From Chrysaora quinquecirrha (lineage: Eukaryota > Cnidaria > Scyphozoa > Semaeostomeae > Pelagiidae), in assembly GCA_014526335.1 (NCBI GenBank), contig JACTAT010000051.1, positions 3,758,411-3,822,410 of the forward strand: a stretch of 64,000 nt of DNA, given 5' to 3'. The notes below the pieces were generated by a model, which was given only the letters and a program-made list of their open reading frames with translations, was not told the origin of the DNA and did not search any database. Positions 1-11,600 of this stretch are shown here, in pieces; position 1 is the first letter of the stretch, and each line of letters opens with the position of its first letter. The position numbers were made by a program, and so were the translations under genes.

Positions 1-190
1 TGATAATGATGATGGTGATGATGATGATAAGGATGATGAGGATGATGATGATGATGATGATGATAATTACGATGATGATGGTGATGATGACGATGATGAT
101 GATGATGATGACGATTATGATGATGATAATGATGATAATGATGATTACGAAGATGCTGATGATGATTATGCTTGTGGATATGATGATTAA
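1..190. repeat. ATG/ATGATA microsatellite
   Basis: Imperfect GATGAT/GATAAT trinucleotide array at the window edge, in an ANAPC1 intron. The apparent Met-rich reading frame is an artefact of the repeat. Confidence 0.9.
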
Positions 191-252
191 AAGTGATTAA
201 AAGCCTTCTTAATCTACATTTGAAATTAAAAATCTAAATAGCTATAACGTAC

Positions 253-3200
253 GACTTCTTGGAACTTCATGAGTTAAAGAATCGTAAGATTTGCGAAGCT
301 GTAAATAAAAGAAAAATACAAAAGAAATGTACAGCTGAATATACAAATGAAAGAATGATCATTCAATCAAATTATTAATCAGAGAACAGCTGAATTTGAG
401 AAGTTAGAACCAAACCGAAGGAGATGTTGGCGAAACTAAACAATTTTAGGCTACTTACTAGTTCCAAAGCAGGGCTTGAGCTTTCTTGCAAATGAAAACG
501 GTCAATCTTAATGACAGAATCCAACGAACATAACTGCAACACAAATAATAAAAGATAATAGTTGAATAGATTAAAAATTCAAACTTTAACAAAAAAACAA
601 GAGAGTTCAAGAACGACGAAAAACAAAGAGAGCAAAGGAAAAATGGAAACCTTACTTTATATGTACCACTGTAAAGAAACATTTCCCCCTTTGGGTTTAA
701 TACTGCTATCAGTTTTAGGCTCTAAAAATGAATCAGAACCTCGTCAGTAGAGAGGAAATAAAGGGAAGAGAATGATATGCATGCTACTTACAATGATTAT
801 CATAAGGTTGATGGTTTCCAACAAGAATCTGATTTTACCTTAAGAGGTCCAGCAAATTTTGCAGGAATATCGACAGATGAGCCAAAGTTGAATGTAGATG
901 TCACATTGTTTGTATCCATTTCAATCAATCTGGAAAACAACAATGAATTAAGATGACATTAAAGCATAAACAAGACATAAGTATTCAAATTTTAAACAAT
1001 GAATGTAGTTGAAATTTAAGAAATGCCTCTGCCAAGTAATGCTTTTCATTTAGAGATGAAAGATCACGAAATAGTGTCATAGCTTCGCAAAGCCCTGGCC
1101 AAACGATCAAACATTGTTGGTCGAACATTTGCGATTGCTTCACAACCAAAAAAAAAATATACGCTTAAAATCTTACCTGAGAGTTTGTAAATGCGATATC
1201 ATCAAACATATATACATTTGTTCGTTTTTATCTTCGCTAACGAAAGCTTTCTCAGCTTTGCCCTTCGAGCCATTACTGTAAAAGATCATCAGAATCATTG
1301 AATGGTTAAAATCTAATCATTACCTAATCATTGATAATCATTTAGTGCGATGTAGCAACTTTCTTGCTTAATATTGGTCAACTGTTGAGAGGAGATGTGT
1401 GTGTCGTGAAGGGCGCTCAAAGTAAAGCGATACAAAAATGAATGACAACACACATTTGTGTGGATTTGGAAAATAGAGGTTCATGGGAGAAAAAAATGAG
1501 AGTTATTATAACGTCCAGTACAGGTTTCGATCCTGTAAAAGTTAGGTTTTTCACCCTAATGCTCTATCAACGATCTCCATGCCTTTTCTTTAAGTGGAAT
1601 CAATCGCTCAGATTGCCCATCGAATGATTATGATTAAGATTATGACAATGGTGATGATTACGATGACGATAATGATAATGATAATGATAATAATAATGGT
1701 AATGATAATAATGATAACGATGATGATTTTCACTATGATGAAGATGATAATAAAGATCACGACGACTGCTCAAATGATGATTCTGATGATTACCTTGATG
1801 ATAATGATAATGAGAATCGTGATGATGCTAATGCTTACCCTGCTGCATTATCTTCTTCTTGCCATAAATATTCCAAACATAAATTAGGAGGCATTGATTC
1901 AAATTCTTGTTGATCATCAGGAAGGTTCGTTGATTCTTCACTTGAAAGTCTGTATACAAGTGGTGATGATAATCTACCAAATGATCGATGTTGAATAACA
2001 TTTGAGAATACAGCATCAGAAGAGAAAGATGACTCGTGCATGATTGCTGAAAAGAAACAGAACAAAGAGTGAAAATTTTAGATACGATTTGAACCATGAC
2101 TGAACGATCGTTTAATTTATTTTAAAGCACAAAGATGAAACAATTTTAACATACTATACTAAGTGGTGGGGCAGTTTCCCCAAAAGGCCCCAGTCGTGCC
2201 CCCCCATCGAACGTGCCTCAGTGGCCTAATCAAAAGGGGCCCTTCAACTCTTCGGCGACGAAGAATATTTGATTTCCGTCTGATTTCCCCACCAATCCAT
2301 GGCAAAATTGAATGGTAGGAACTACCATTTCTGATACGAGGTCTGTTATGGCCATCAGAGCGATTTTAGCAACGTCAATTTTAAAATGGATTTATGAGGG
2401 AATTTAAAATTTGCTGGTTGAAGTCTGCTTGAAACTGATCTGAAGACAGGCTTATATCGACCTACGATACAACAGAACTAACGCCAATTAGTTGTAACTG
2501 CTAACTTATGTCGAAATGTAAATAAATAGTCAGAGCTCATAGGATACAGTTGATCATGGTCGCAACAGCCCCCATGTCCACTGTGACTGATGGGAATCAG
2601 TTGTCAACTAATCGCAGAAGTGTAACATATATAATTTTCTGGAACTGTGAGCCGACTAATTGCCTTCAAAAAGGATCTAAATGCCAACTAGTTACCAGAG
2701 CGCTAATGTCGACAGGTCAGTTGCAATAAATTGGTTCCAACAAATCGTCATAAGCGCAACGTCGACAGAAGCCTGGCTTAATAATGCTGAGAACATTTGA
2801 AAAGAAGGTTTGATATCTAAATTTTACCTGAATGAGGCGATGCTGTTTTAGAAGCAAGACCATGATTGGCTAATGCTGGCGAGTTAACTCTTGTAAAGGT
2901 TGATGGTGTCATGACTCTGCTTGGTGACTGCTGTCTACTTCTTGCAGTGACTGGAGAAGGAGAATAAGAGTATCGGCCATGTTGAAGATAAGGTGATCCA
3001 GAGAGACGAGAGTTGACCCTGGAGCTTGGATTTCCTAAATGGAAGCTTGGATGAAAATCAGTAGTGCTTTCGCTCAAGTTGATTGGGTCTGGTTTGTCCT
3101 GTAGAAAGAGAAGAAATAAAGATAATAGACAAGATAAAGACAAATTAAGGGCCACGCTTGGACTTTTTAAACATTAGATGGAGAACACGAGGACTAAAGA

Positions 3201-5426
3201 GAACTATTATGTATGGACTTAGTAAGTGGTAAGTACAGACTAAGTAAAAACAAAAATGGGCTTTAAACGTTACATTTGGAGAATGTAAAGGTTAACTAAG
3301 GACGCCATTTCATATACAGAGGTCAAGCGAGACTATATCTTCCTGACTCCGTCTCTCCATGAAGAGGGTTCAAAGTTATGTTCAGATTTGATGTTTAAAA
3401 TCGAGAACATAAGCTAGACTTACTACCTGAGTCCCTCTCTTCGCAAACAGCAACAACAAATACCAAACAGCGTGGTCAAAGAGGTTTTGAGTTTGAGCGG
3501 TTTTGAGGTCGGTTAGCCGTTAGCGATAACTAGGACTCGTGTAAAAGGTCTCGACATGAACATCAATGGCATTACCTGTGTAGTTGCCTTTCTGACCTTC
3601 CAAATCGAATGCGTACCAACAACATTATCGTAAGTAACCATTAGAGGTAACTCAGTCGACGTGAAAACAATGTGCTGGTCAGGATCTGTGAAGTAGAAAC
3701 TCTTTTTGCTCTCTGGAAAGAAAAAGATGTTTTTGAAAAAGTATTAATTGACATCATCCTATCAAAATTCAAGAGATGTTTGGTCACGTTTTAAGCGTGG
3801 ACACAAGAACATATAGAACAGATTGTAGTGATCAAATGCAAAAAAGGTAAGAACGATTGTTTCTCTTGGGTCTTCTTTGCTAAGCGCATCATAAAAGCTT
3901 GAAGTTTGACACCTCGGAAACCTTGCAAAAAGATCAAGCATTGCTAGTTAAACATTTAAGATTTGCTCCACAAGTTGCTTGACTAATCGCTTTGGTAACG
4001 TCACCAAACGTTGCTAGTCATGTCTTGAACACTTTATGCTTTTTCTTCTAGTAGCCAGCAAAAACTGTCAAACGAATATTGTTTTCTAGCATTGCTTGAC
4101 AAGTAAATTTCAGATTTTGGAAATAATACAAGTAGATACTGTAAAATTAGAGTAAACTTCATTTCAAACAAAAGGAAGAAACAATCGATGGCGTAGCAGG
4201 GTTTGTGATCCCAACATAATAAGACTTCATAGAATAAGAAAAGCTTCAGCATAACATTATAGCTTGCAGTTACCTGGATAGCGAAAGACAGCAGGACAAA
4301 AGTCATCAAGTGGATGAACAAGGCTGAACAATGTTGGAATCCCTCTGTTGGTGTTTAAAAGATATAAAGCAAAGAATTACTTAGCGTGCATTTGTACAAC
4401 ATAGAGTAAAATGTCTATTTCTTTAACATATTGATTGAAAATGCTGTAACATTGTGGCGTAATCAAGTTGGCTTCAGCAAGGTTGGGGTTCAAGCCCAAG
4501 CTCCAGTAATGTCACAGCCAGGGTTTAGGTCTTGATAAGTTAACCTACTACTGAGATCCTTTATAGGTGAAGTTGAAATGATTTACTTAGGGCCAGTCAC
4601 TAGGATCTCAGAAGTAGATGAGTTAATCAGATGACCTGGACTCAGGCTGTGACGCACAGTGACTTGGGCTCATACCTCCACGTTCTTAAGCTCTTTATAC
4701 CCTAAGCCAGCTGAAATAGACCATCATGCCACATCACTTCAATTCATAGGTTCTATACATGTATCAGAAAGATAATAATTACACTGAGACAAGCTTACTT
4801 TTTAGCATGCCTCTCATCTGGTGAATTGGATATCCTCTGAACACAAAAGCCATTTGGAAGAGACCATATCTTTTCTGCCTGAACAAGTAACAGAACTTTG
4901 GATTAAATTCTAGACAAATGCAGATTGACGAAACAAAATGACCAGATCAAAAACAATTATTTTTTGTGCTTGGAACCTAGAGCTTTATTGAGAAATTGAT
5001 TTGTTTCACAAAGCAAAGGAATATCAAGTGAACTCATAAATAACAGACAATTGGTAAAATAGTATCAGTCCTAAGGCATTATCACTATGAACAAAAATAT
5101 ATTAACTGATTATGCTTACTTTAAATGGTAGAGGCACTGTATACATTGATCCATCCACTCTAAAAATATCAACAGAAGTTGATTCTAGGGCACAAAGGCT
5201 ATGATCTACTGTTTCTACAATAAAAAATAGATAAAAAGGTCAAAACAATTAATGAAAGATGAAAATTATAATAACTATGATAATGATGATGATGGTACAG
5301 AGGTAATGATGATGATAACAATTATAAAGAAAATAAGGATAGATCATGATAATGATGATGATAATGACAACTATGATTGATGATTGTTAGGATGATGATG
5401 CTGATGATCATTACTATCGATGGTGG

Positions 5427-5465
<39 letters not shown>

Positions 5466-6595
5466 CTATGTTTGATGATGATAATGATGATGATGAAGAT
5501 AATGATGATGATGATTATTATGAATGATGGTGAAAAGTTGTATTATCCTTAATTTCCTACACAGTCAGCCAACTTGATGAAATCTCCCAGCCAAATGAAA
5601 AAATACTCTTACTTTGATTTGACTTATTGAGTCTTGATGTGTTATCATTCAAAGTTTGGAAAATGCACCACTGCAGTTGAGTTACATCATGATCAACATT
5701 AAAACACTTTTGAACAAATCTTTTCTTTTCTAAACCACATCCTCTGCTCCAAACTATGACAGATTGGTTTGCATAAATCTGTGAATACAAGGAAGCAGTT
5801 AGGAAGATTACAATGATTATGATGCTAATGAAGCTGTTAGAAACGATGATCATTATCTTAATGATGATGATCTTGATAATCATGATGATGATGATGATGA
5901 GGATAATCATGATAATCACAATCATTGATGATAATGATCATGATCATGATCATCATGACAATGATAATGCCAGTGCCATTGTCATCATAATAACACAACA
6001 ATAATCACGATTATGAATGAAGGTAATTCTGAGCATGATCATGATCATTATGATGATCACAATCATGATCATTTTCATGATCATTATGACAATGACAAAG
6101 TCAGTGCCATCATCATCATCATACCATGATAATAATCATGATGATGAGGATAATTATGATCATGATCATTATGATGATGTTGATGACAGAGTCATCGTCA
6201 TTGTCACGAACATGACAATGATGATTATGTATGATGATCATTATGACCAACTATGTTCTGGTGGTGATATACAGATATAATCATGATGATTGGATGATGC
6301 TTGTTTTGATGACAATTTCTAGGTAACACATAGGTACAAACTTTCAGTCTTTATACCTCACTATTTTCCCATTGCTTATCATCATCATTACTGGTCAGCC
6401 AGACTTCATTCTGATGAGGAAAAAACATTATTAAATTAACAACAAAAACAGATGAAGCAAAACAATAATGAATAAATCCAATCCAATCAGATGGTGGGTG
6501 ATGCTCACTTTTGTATCCTCCGAATTTCCTTGCGGATGAACATCAAGATAATCTCTTCCAAATGGCGAAAATTTAAATACTTCTGTGCTAATCAT
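253..6595 (-). CDS. ANAPC1: Anaphase-promoting complex subunit 1, 5' half (14 exons, runs off left edge)
   Basis: ANAPC1 is the largest scaffold subunit of the APC/C, the nuclear ubiquitin ligase that degrades cyclins and securin. Exons in transcript order: 6509-6595, 6357-6410, 5613-5778, 5120-5214, 4799-4878, 4274-4344, 3576-3712, 2828-3098, 1839-2046, 1177-1275, 839-929, 656-721, 459-533, 253-298. All junctions have GT/AG and the phases join without a break, giving about 515 residues. Diagnostic matches to the vertebrate protein are FSPFGRDYLDVHP near the N-terminus, SVIVWSRG, PTLFSLVHPLDDF, MVTYDNVVGTHSIWKVRK, the Ser/Pro-rich loop with SRVMTPSTFTRVNSPALA (the region phosphorylated in mitosis in vertebrates), and PNLCLEYLW. 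The ATG at 6593-6595 was chosen because it opens the conserved block. A splice acceptor lies just upstream, so an upstream 5' exon is likely, and a second ATG near 6653 is followed by a short frame. The donor of the last listed exon is the weakest. The C-terminal half lies outside the window. Confidence 0.95.
1092..1147 (+). mobile_element. MITE family A, single terminal fragment
   Basis: Starts GCCCTGGCCAAACGATCAAA and continues into the family A terminal sequence, then stops. It sits 29 bp from the donor of ANAPC1 exon 1177-1275. Confidence 0.7.
1512..1588 (-). pseudogene. tRNA-like sequence (degenerate, Phe-GAA-like anticodon arm)
   Basis: The minus strand shows an A-box-like TTGATAGAGCATTAGG and an anticodon stem TTAGG/CCTAA around the 7-nt loop GTGAAAA (anticodon GAA). 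A T stem ACAGG/CCTGT with loop ATCGAAA follows. The D stem has a mismatch and no 7-bp acceptor stem can be drawn. It is therefore best read as a decayed tRNA or the head of a SINE, lying in an ANAPC1 intron. Confidence 0.45.
1620..1830. repeat. ATGATA microsatellite
   Basis: Imperfect GATGATAATGAT array that ends at the donor of ANAPC1 exon 1839-2046 (donor at 1833-1838). Confidence 0.9.
2160..2780. other. ANAPC1 intron, no gene seen
   Basis: Intron between exons 2828-3098 and 1839-2046. It holds a C/G-rich block near 2160-2240 and loosely repeated TTAGTTGTAACTG-type motifs. I see no conserved coding signal. Confidence 0.5.
3911..4030. mobile_element. MITE family A, degenerate copy
   Basis: Reads like the family A termini (AAGATCAAGCATTGCTAGTT ... 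CACCAAACGTTGCTAG) with many substitutions. Confidence 0.4.
4440..4740. repeat. Head-to-head pair of tRNA-headed SINEs
   Basis: The left half carries GTTGGGGTTCAAGCCCAAGC and GTCACAGCCAGGGTTTAGG. The right half carries the reverse complement (GGACTCAGGCTGTGACGCA, TTGGGCTCATACC). B-box-like GGTTCAAGCCC and a conserved GTGACGCTAC/GTCACAGCC core identify the same family as 26140-26325 and 31383-31560. Confidence 0.65.
5265..5530. repeat. ATG-type microsatellite
   Basis: TGATGATGATGATAATGATG array in the intron between ANAPC1 exons 5613-5778 and 5120-5214. Confidence 0.9.
5810..6300. repeat. ATGATCATG-rich microsatellite with many TGATCA palindromes
   Basis: Long imperfect array of GATGAT, CATGATCATGAT and CATCAT runs, so the strand sense alternates within one array. 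It lies in the intron between ANAPC1 exons 6357-6410 and 5613-5778. Confidence 0.9.
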
Positions 6596-8476
6596 ATCTA
6601 AGAACAATCAGAATTTGTTCAAAAATTCCAAGTTGAGCTTCAACAAGTCCGACATTTTGTTTCGAAAATTGGGCGGCAATGCTCTTGCCTCGTTTTAGGA
6701 AATCGAAAAGAGATTATCAAGAAAGAGATCTTCAGGAAACTCACGGAAGAGAAATGTATCCAGAAAGTTTGTGCATTGAGTAAAGACAGAACTAGCCCTT
6801 TATTACTTTATTTGCATCTTGAATTAATTTTTTTCTAAATACGTTCGTTATCAGTAATAAACTTTTAAATAAGCCACTTGACTCAGGGCCAGCCCGCACA
6901 TTGTCTTTAAATATATAGAATTTTGGCCTTAGCACTGAATCAAAATTACCCAGCGCTAAGTCACATTTTGGTTCTTTTCTTGCTTTGTTATTGACAAGGT
7001 TTGCAATAGTATTTAAGAAGCAAAGTTTAACATAGGTAAATGCCGCCGGCCCTGACTGCTTATCAGCAAGTTGTTTATCAGGTAGTCTTCCAGGAAGGCT
7101 TAAAAATCGATACTACGCTGCAAGTTCTTAGTACGCAATAACATGGAAAATTTGTGCTTTAACCTAACGTGGCTTTTTTATACTCAGCTTTACTTTTATT
7201 GCAAAGTGGCAATTCCTTGGTCCTTTCAGTTGCAGCCTAAAGTAACTACTTAAATTTTCGAATTTCATGTGGAACGGTGGGGCAAATCATTCGAAAATAC
7301 GCCATTAGTTACCCCGAGTTATTGCGCATGCTTGAAGATGTGAAGAGTTTTGACAACAAATCAAATGAGTCATTTCAACACAACGAGGTTTATTAGAAAA
7401 ATGCTAGCACAATACAACAAAACTATAAATTTAAACTAAAAATACATTTAAAACTAACAAAAATTAGTAGAAATAGGTTAGACTTATACTGTTGCATCTA
7501 AAGCACAGGCAGTGGATACACCACACCCATTTGATAAGTTGAAAATAAAAACAAGAATATCAACATAAATTCTATAAGTCCAAAATTTGATAATACACAT
7601 TGTGGATGGGGTCTGCTCTTTCATAGACTAAATACTGAAATGTGCTTTATTTTTTCTTGCAATTGCTTTAGACCATCCTTAAAAACAACCACCCTGATTA
7701 TGGTATAAACTTCATTACAAAAAACATAAACAGGCTGTGTTTATAACCTCGGTTTGGTTCTTATGTGCGGGTTTTTATTAACCATATACAGTAACACCAG
7801 AAAGACAACCGAGGAGTATATAATCTGTTCCTTAAGGGACAAAATTTTTATTCCTCATAAGAAGTTCGTTATGCTTGTAGTAGCCTAATTATGTTTAGCG
7901 CTATACTTAAGTTGAAATCGGTGCATTTCAGCTATGGCAATAATAATTATTTTCTGGAATCTCCACCGTTACTGAATTACAAGACAAGGACGACATTACG
8001 ATCAAACATTGTTTATGAACATTTGTAATTTGTTTGCGCTGGTTTGCATAACGTCTGAGAGCTTGACCACAATCGAATAAAGCTGGTCAAACATTTTTGC
8101 ATGATAAAAGCACAAAATGTTACTGAAGTTTTTCAAAACCTATGCTGTACGAAAAATGCTGTAAAACAATGCTAAGTAGCGTAGAGACGTATCCGAAAGG
8201 TAAAACATTCACCATAAAGCAAGCCCTAAAGGTTCGACAAACAATGTTTGTTCGCTTGGCCAAGGCCAATAGGCCCAAGGTGAGGGCGATAACAAAACCT
8301 TAACAAAAGAAATATGATGATACAAACTATATTATATCTATTTTCCAGTGTCTCTTTTCAGGCTTAGGTCCAGTTTCTGGTCCATGGTCCAGCTTTCAGG
8401 ACAATAAGCTGATCTGGCTATGATCTCGGGATGCTCAGGTGTCTGCGCGGCAAGTTTTGAGGAGAAGCCTGTTATA
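6596..8476. other. Intergenic region between ANAPC1 (5' end) and TDRD9 (3' end)
   Basis: Both genes are on the minus strand, so this holds the TDRD9 3' UTR/poly(A) and the ANAPC1 promoter. A MITE family A copy lies at 7996-8266. I see no TATA box for ANAPC1 and no further gene. Confidence 0.6.
7996..8266. mobile_element. MITE family A copy
   Basis: Inverted termini ACGATCAAACATTGTTTATG and CAAACAATGTTTGTTCGCTT, with an internal CATTTTTGCATGATAAAAGC-like core shared with other copies. Confidence 0.6.
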
Positions 8477-8622
8477 CCTAGTATCTTCCATCTTTTCGGT
8501 AGAGTATAGTCTCTTCTGTGCGATGGACTCTTGATTCTAAATGGAGGCTTAGGGCACGTGGGTGCCTGCATCTAACATTGCACAGAGGACAAACTATTTC
8601 GTTCTGGAAAAGTTCGACAGAT
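8477..8622 (-). CDS. TDRD9: TDRD9 terminal exon 39 encoding a C2H2 zinc finger
   Basis: The exon follows the acceptor at 8623-8625, joins in phase 2, and ends at a TAG at 8477-8479. It reads SVELFQNEIVCPLCNVRC, then RHPRALSLHLESRVHR and a short tail. CPLC, twelve residues, H, five residues, H is a textbook C2H2 finger with H-x5-H spacing, as in U1-type or dsRNA-binding fingers. The vertebrate TDRD9 that I recall ends without a finger. The 3' UTR and poly(A) site must lie in 7380-8476. Minus-strand AATAAA hexamers occur at about 7849-7854, 7774-7779 and 7646-7651, but I cannot tell which is used. Confidence 0.85.
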
Positions 8623-11600
8623 CTGCAAAGAAAATAAGAGAAAGTCAGTCCTTAGCAAGGAAGTGCTTAGTGCAGGACCCTGTAGTTCTAAGATCTAGGA
8701 CCTAGAAACAATACTAGAACCATTTAACCTGATGTATGATCTGATCCGACACGACAAACCCAATTTCCTAACGCGACGTCGGATTGATATGTGGTAAGTA
8801 GGTCTCAGCGAAATTGCTTCCAAAATAGAAAAAACCTCCTAGGAGGAAGAAACCCCTGGCAGTGGTACCAAAATTGATAAGAGTCGAGCCTGGCCTGTAT
8901 ACCAGGAAGCTGATGACAATTCAATTGAGCTAAATAGCAGGACAAAGCTGCATAAATCAGACGATGAATTTTTTCATAAGGCACGATAAAAATAGGCCCA
9001 GCACTGCCAGTTTCTATTAATTGTCTGATTTCGAATACTGTGGCTTTTAAGAGTTTCTGGATACGCTACCTGACGAGAGAGTAAAACAACATCTTTAATG
9101 TTTGCTGCTTATCCATGAGCCTAGGCCATACAATAAGTTTACTGCAGAGGAAAGACGGAAACGGTGGACAGAGTTTTGTAGACTAATGTCAAAGATTTCT
9201 TTAAAGGCAAATACTTCAAGTACTGGAGCTCCTTAGATTGGTGACGGTAAGAACAGACGGTAACAGGACAAGTCGGCCCACTACAAAGTCGGCCCACTAT
9301 GTGTTGACAAGTCAGCCCACCATGTGTTAGACAAGTCGGCCTGTAAGCGTATAACAAGTAAAAACGTAAATGCAAAAATGTAAAAATGGCCCACTAAAAT
9401 GTAAAAAATTTGAAACATGTCGCTGTTAAAGTGGGGGTTTGGGGCGCTAGCCCCCAATAACAAAAGAAGGTAACAAAATAAATAGTAAAAAAAGTCTTTG
9501 GCTGACATTGCGGTGGGCCGACTTGTCCATGGAGCCAATAGGGGTGAGCCGACTTTGTAGTGAGCCGACTTGGCAGTGGGCCGACTTGTCTAGAAAGCGA
9601 ACAGACTGATCTCAAAACAGGGCAAAGCAAGGGACTTATTATGCAAAAAAATGAAAATAAGCCTGAATTTCAACGTACCTGCCAGCCATATGATACAACT
9701 GTCTAACTTCTTCTTTCTTACCGGAATTTCTTTGTATTTCATTTGCATTTTCAGGTTTTTCGAACATTATTCCAGAATGCATACCAAAGAGTGAAGTAGC
9801 ATTCTCCTCTTTGAAACTCGGCTCCAAACGAGTACATTCCGATATCTGACAGAAAATACGTGAATTTTGGTTGAAAAAATGAGATTTTAAGGCCTAATTT
9901 AGACAGCGCATTATGGGCGCGGCGAATTAAATTCAGCTTACATCACGAATGATACGCAGCAAGAGAAATTAATGCAGAGCTCCAGAGCACATTAAATGAA
10001 GATTTAATTCGCTTATAATTCGCTTGGAGTAGCGCATTATGAGCACACTTAATAATTTAAGTCGCCTCAAAAAATGGTTGTTTCAAACAGCGCATTATGA
10101 GCGAATTGACACTTGGACAGATTTTTAGGCAATAATTAAATTCGCTGCGCCCATAATGCGCTGTATAAACCTAAGAATCAGTATGAACATGAAATGAGAA
10201 ATTAATGACGATTTAGTTGTAGATATGTAGTTTAAACCAAGTTTAAGCAAACGGATCTTTTATGCTGGTTCTCTAGCAAAAATGTCATAGCATGTAATTA
10301 CATCAATGTAAATCCTCGAATTAGCCCCCTGGCGGCTTAATTATTTTTTCATTTTTTTGGAGGGGGGCTCATTCGAGGTGGGTGCTTAACCGAGGGGGGC
10401 TTATAAAATTATTCACAAAGCATGATTTATCATCAATTTAGAGAATGCATTTTTCTGTAATAACTCGATAAAGTACCAATATGGACTCAAAAGGCCAACA
10501 GTAACATGTCAGGGGTGGGTGCTTATTAACTATTTCTTGCTCTAGGGTGGAAGCTAATTCGAGGGGAAGGCTTATTCGAGGGGGGGGGCAATTCAAGGAT
10601 TTACAGTATGTTATTCTGGCTGACGTACCTCGTTCCAACTATAAGGCCTTGTGAATGAGCATTGTTCTGTTTCCTCTCTTTTTGTATACAATAACCTGGA
10701 ATGAAATGCAGTCTTTTGAGCATGTTTTCAGTTTATGGATGTAGTAATACATTTTACACGATAGGGAAATATGCTATAACAATTAGGAAGAAAACGCAAA
10801 AGACATTGAATAACATTGGATTGAAAATGATTCATCTGTTCGGTTCGATACATTAGTTTCATTTTATTTCATTTCAAAAGGATACAATATTGGCGTATTT
10901 TTTGGTCATATCCTGTTTTCAACAGACGCCTTCTCTTTTCGTCAGACGTCGAAATGAATTTTTTTGGTACTGTCTTCAGAAAACGGCAGGTTTCGCAGGC
11001 CTCCAAAACCTTCTGTCCCCGAAGCTGGAAGGTTCGCAGACATCGCAAGGAATCTCGTTCTCCCTTTAGAATGTATGGTTTAGTTCGATTTTATCATGAT
11101 CAGCCTAGCGTTTTCGGCAGCTGAGTTTTTTTGGTGCAGGAAACTTTTTTCTGCTAAGCCTACCGTTCAGAATTCGGAGGGTCTGCCAAAAACCAAAGGT
11201 TACCAAAAAAATAAGCCCTATGTATACTTCGATACAAAACAATGCTATGCAGTACAATGCAACACAATACAATACAATAAGATGCAATGCAATACGATAC
11301 AGTGCAACACAATTCAGTGCAATGCAATACAATACAATAAGATGCAACGCAATGCGATACAATGCATTGCAATGCAGAGCAATCAATTTCGTCATTTCAG
11401 TTCGATCCTAGATTGAAACATGTTTGATTCTGATCAAGGGGCTTTCTCTGAGAAAGACAGATTTCAAGTAAACCAATCAAAATCTAGCATTTTAAATACT
11501 GCAGTTTGATTGGTGCCACTCCGTTTTTAGCAGCAATTGTTGGATATTTGACTGTTTTATTGCGAAACCAACTCACAAGCAAACAGCAGTAGAATTTTTG

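Noticed and set aside
6..200. Met-rich open frame
   Set aside because: Translation of an ATG microsatellite. The same artefact occurs at 1594-1887 and 5813-6280.
1512..1588. Functional tRNA-Phe gene
   Set aside because: Anticodon and T arms pair, but the acceptor stem cannot be formed and the D stem is mismatched. Kept only as a tRNA-like pseudogene.
8338..8571. 77-codon frame on the minus strand
   Set aside because: Shadow of the TDRD9 terminal exon in another frame. The zinc-finger frame is phase-consistent with the upstream exon and this one is not.
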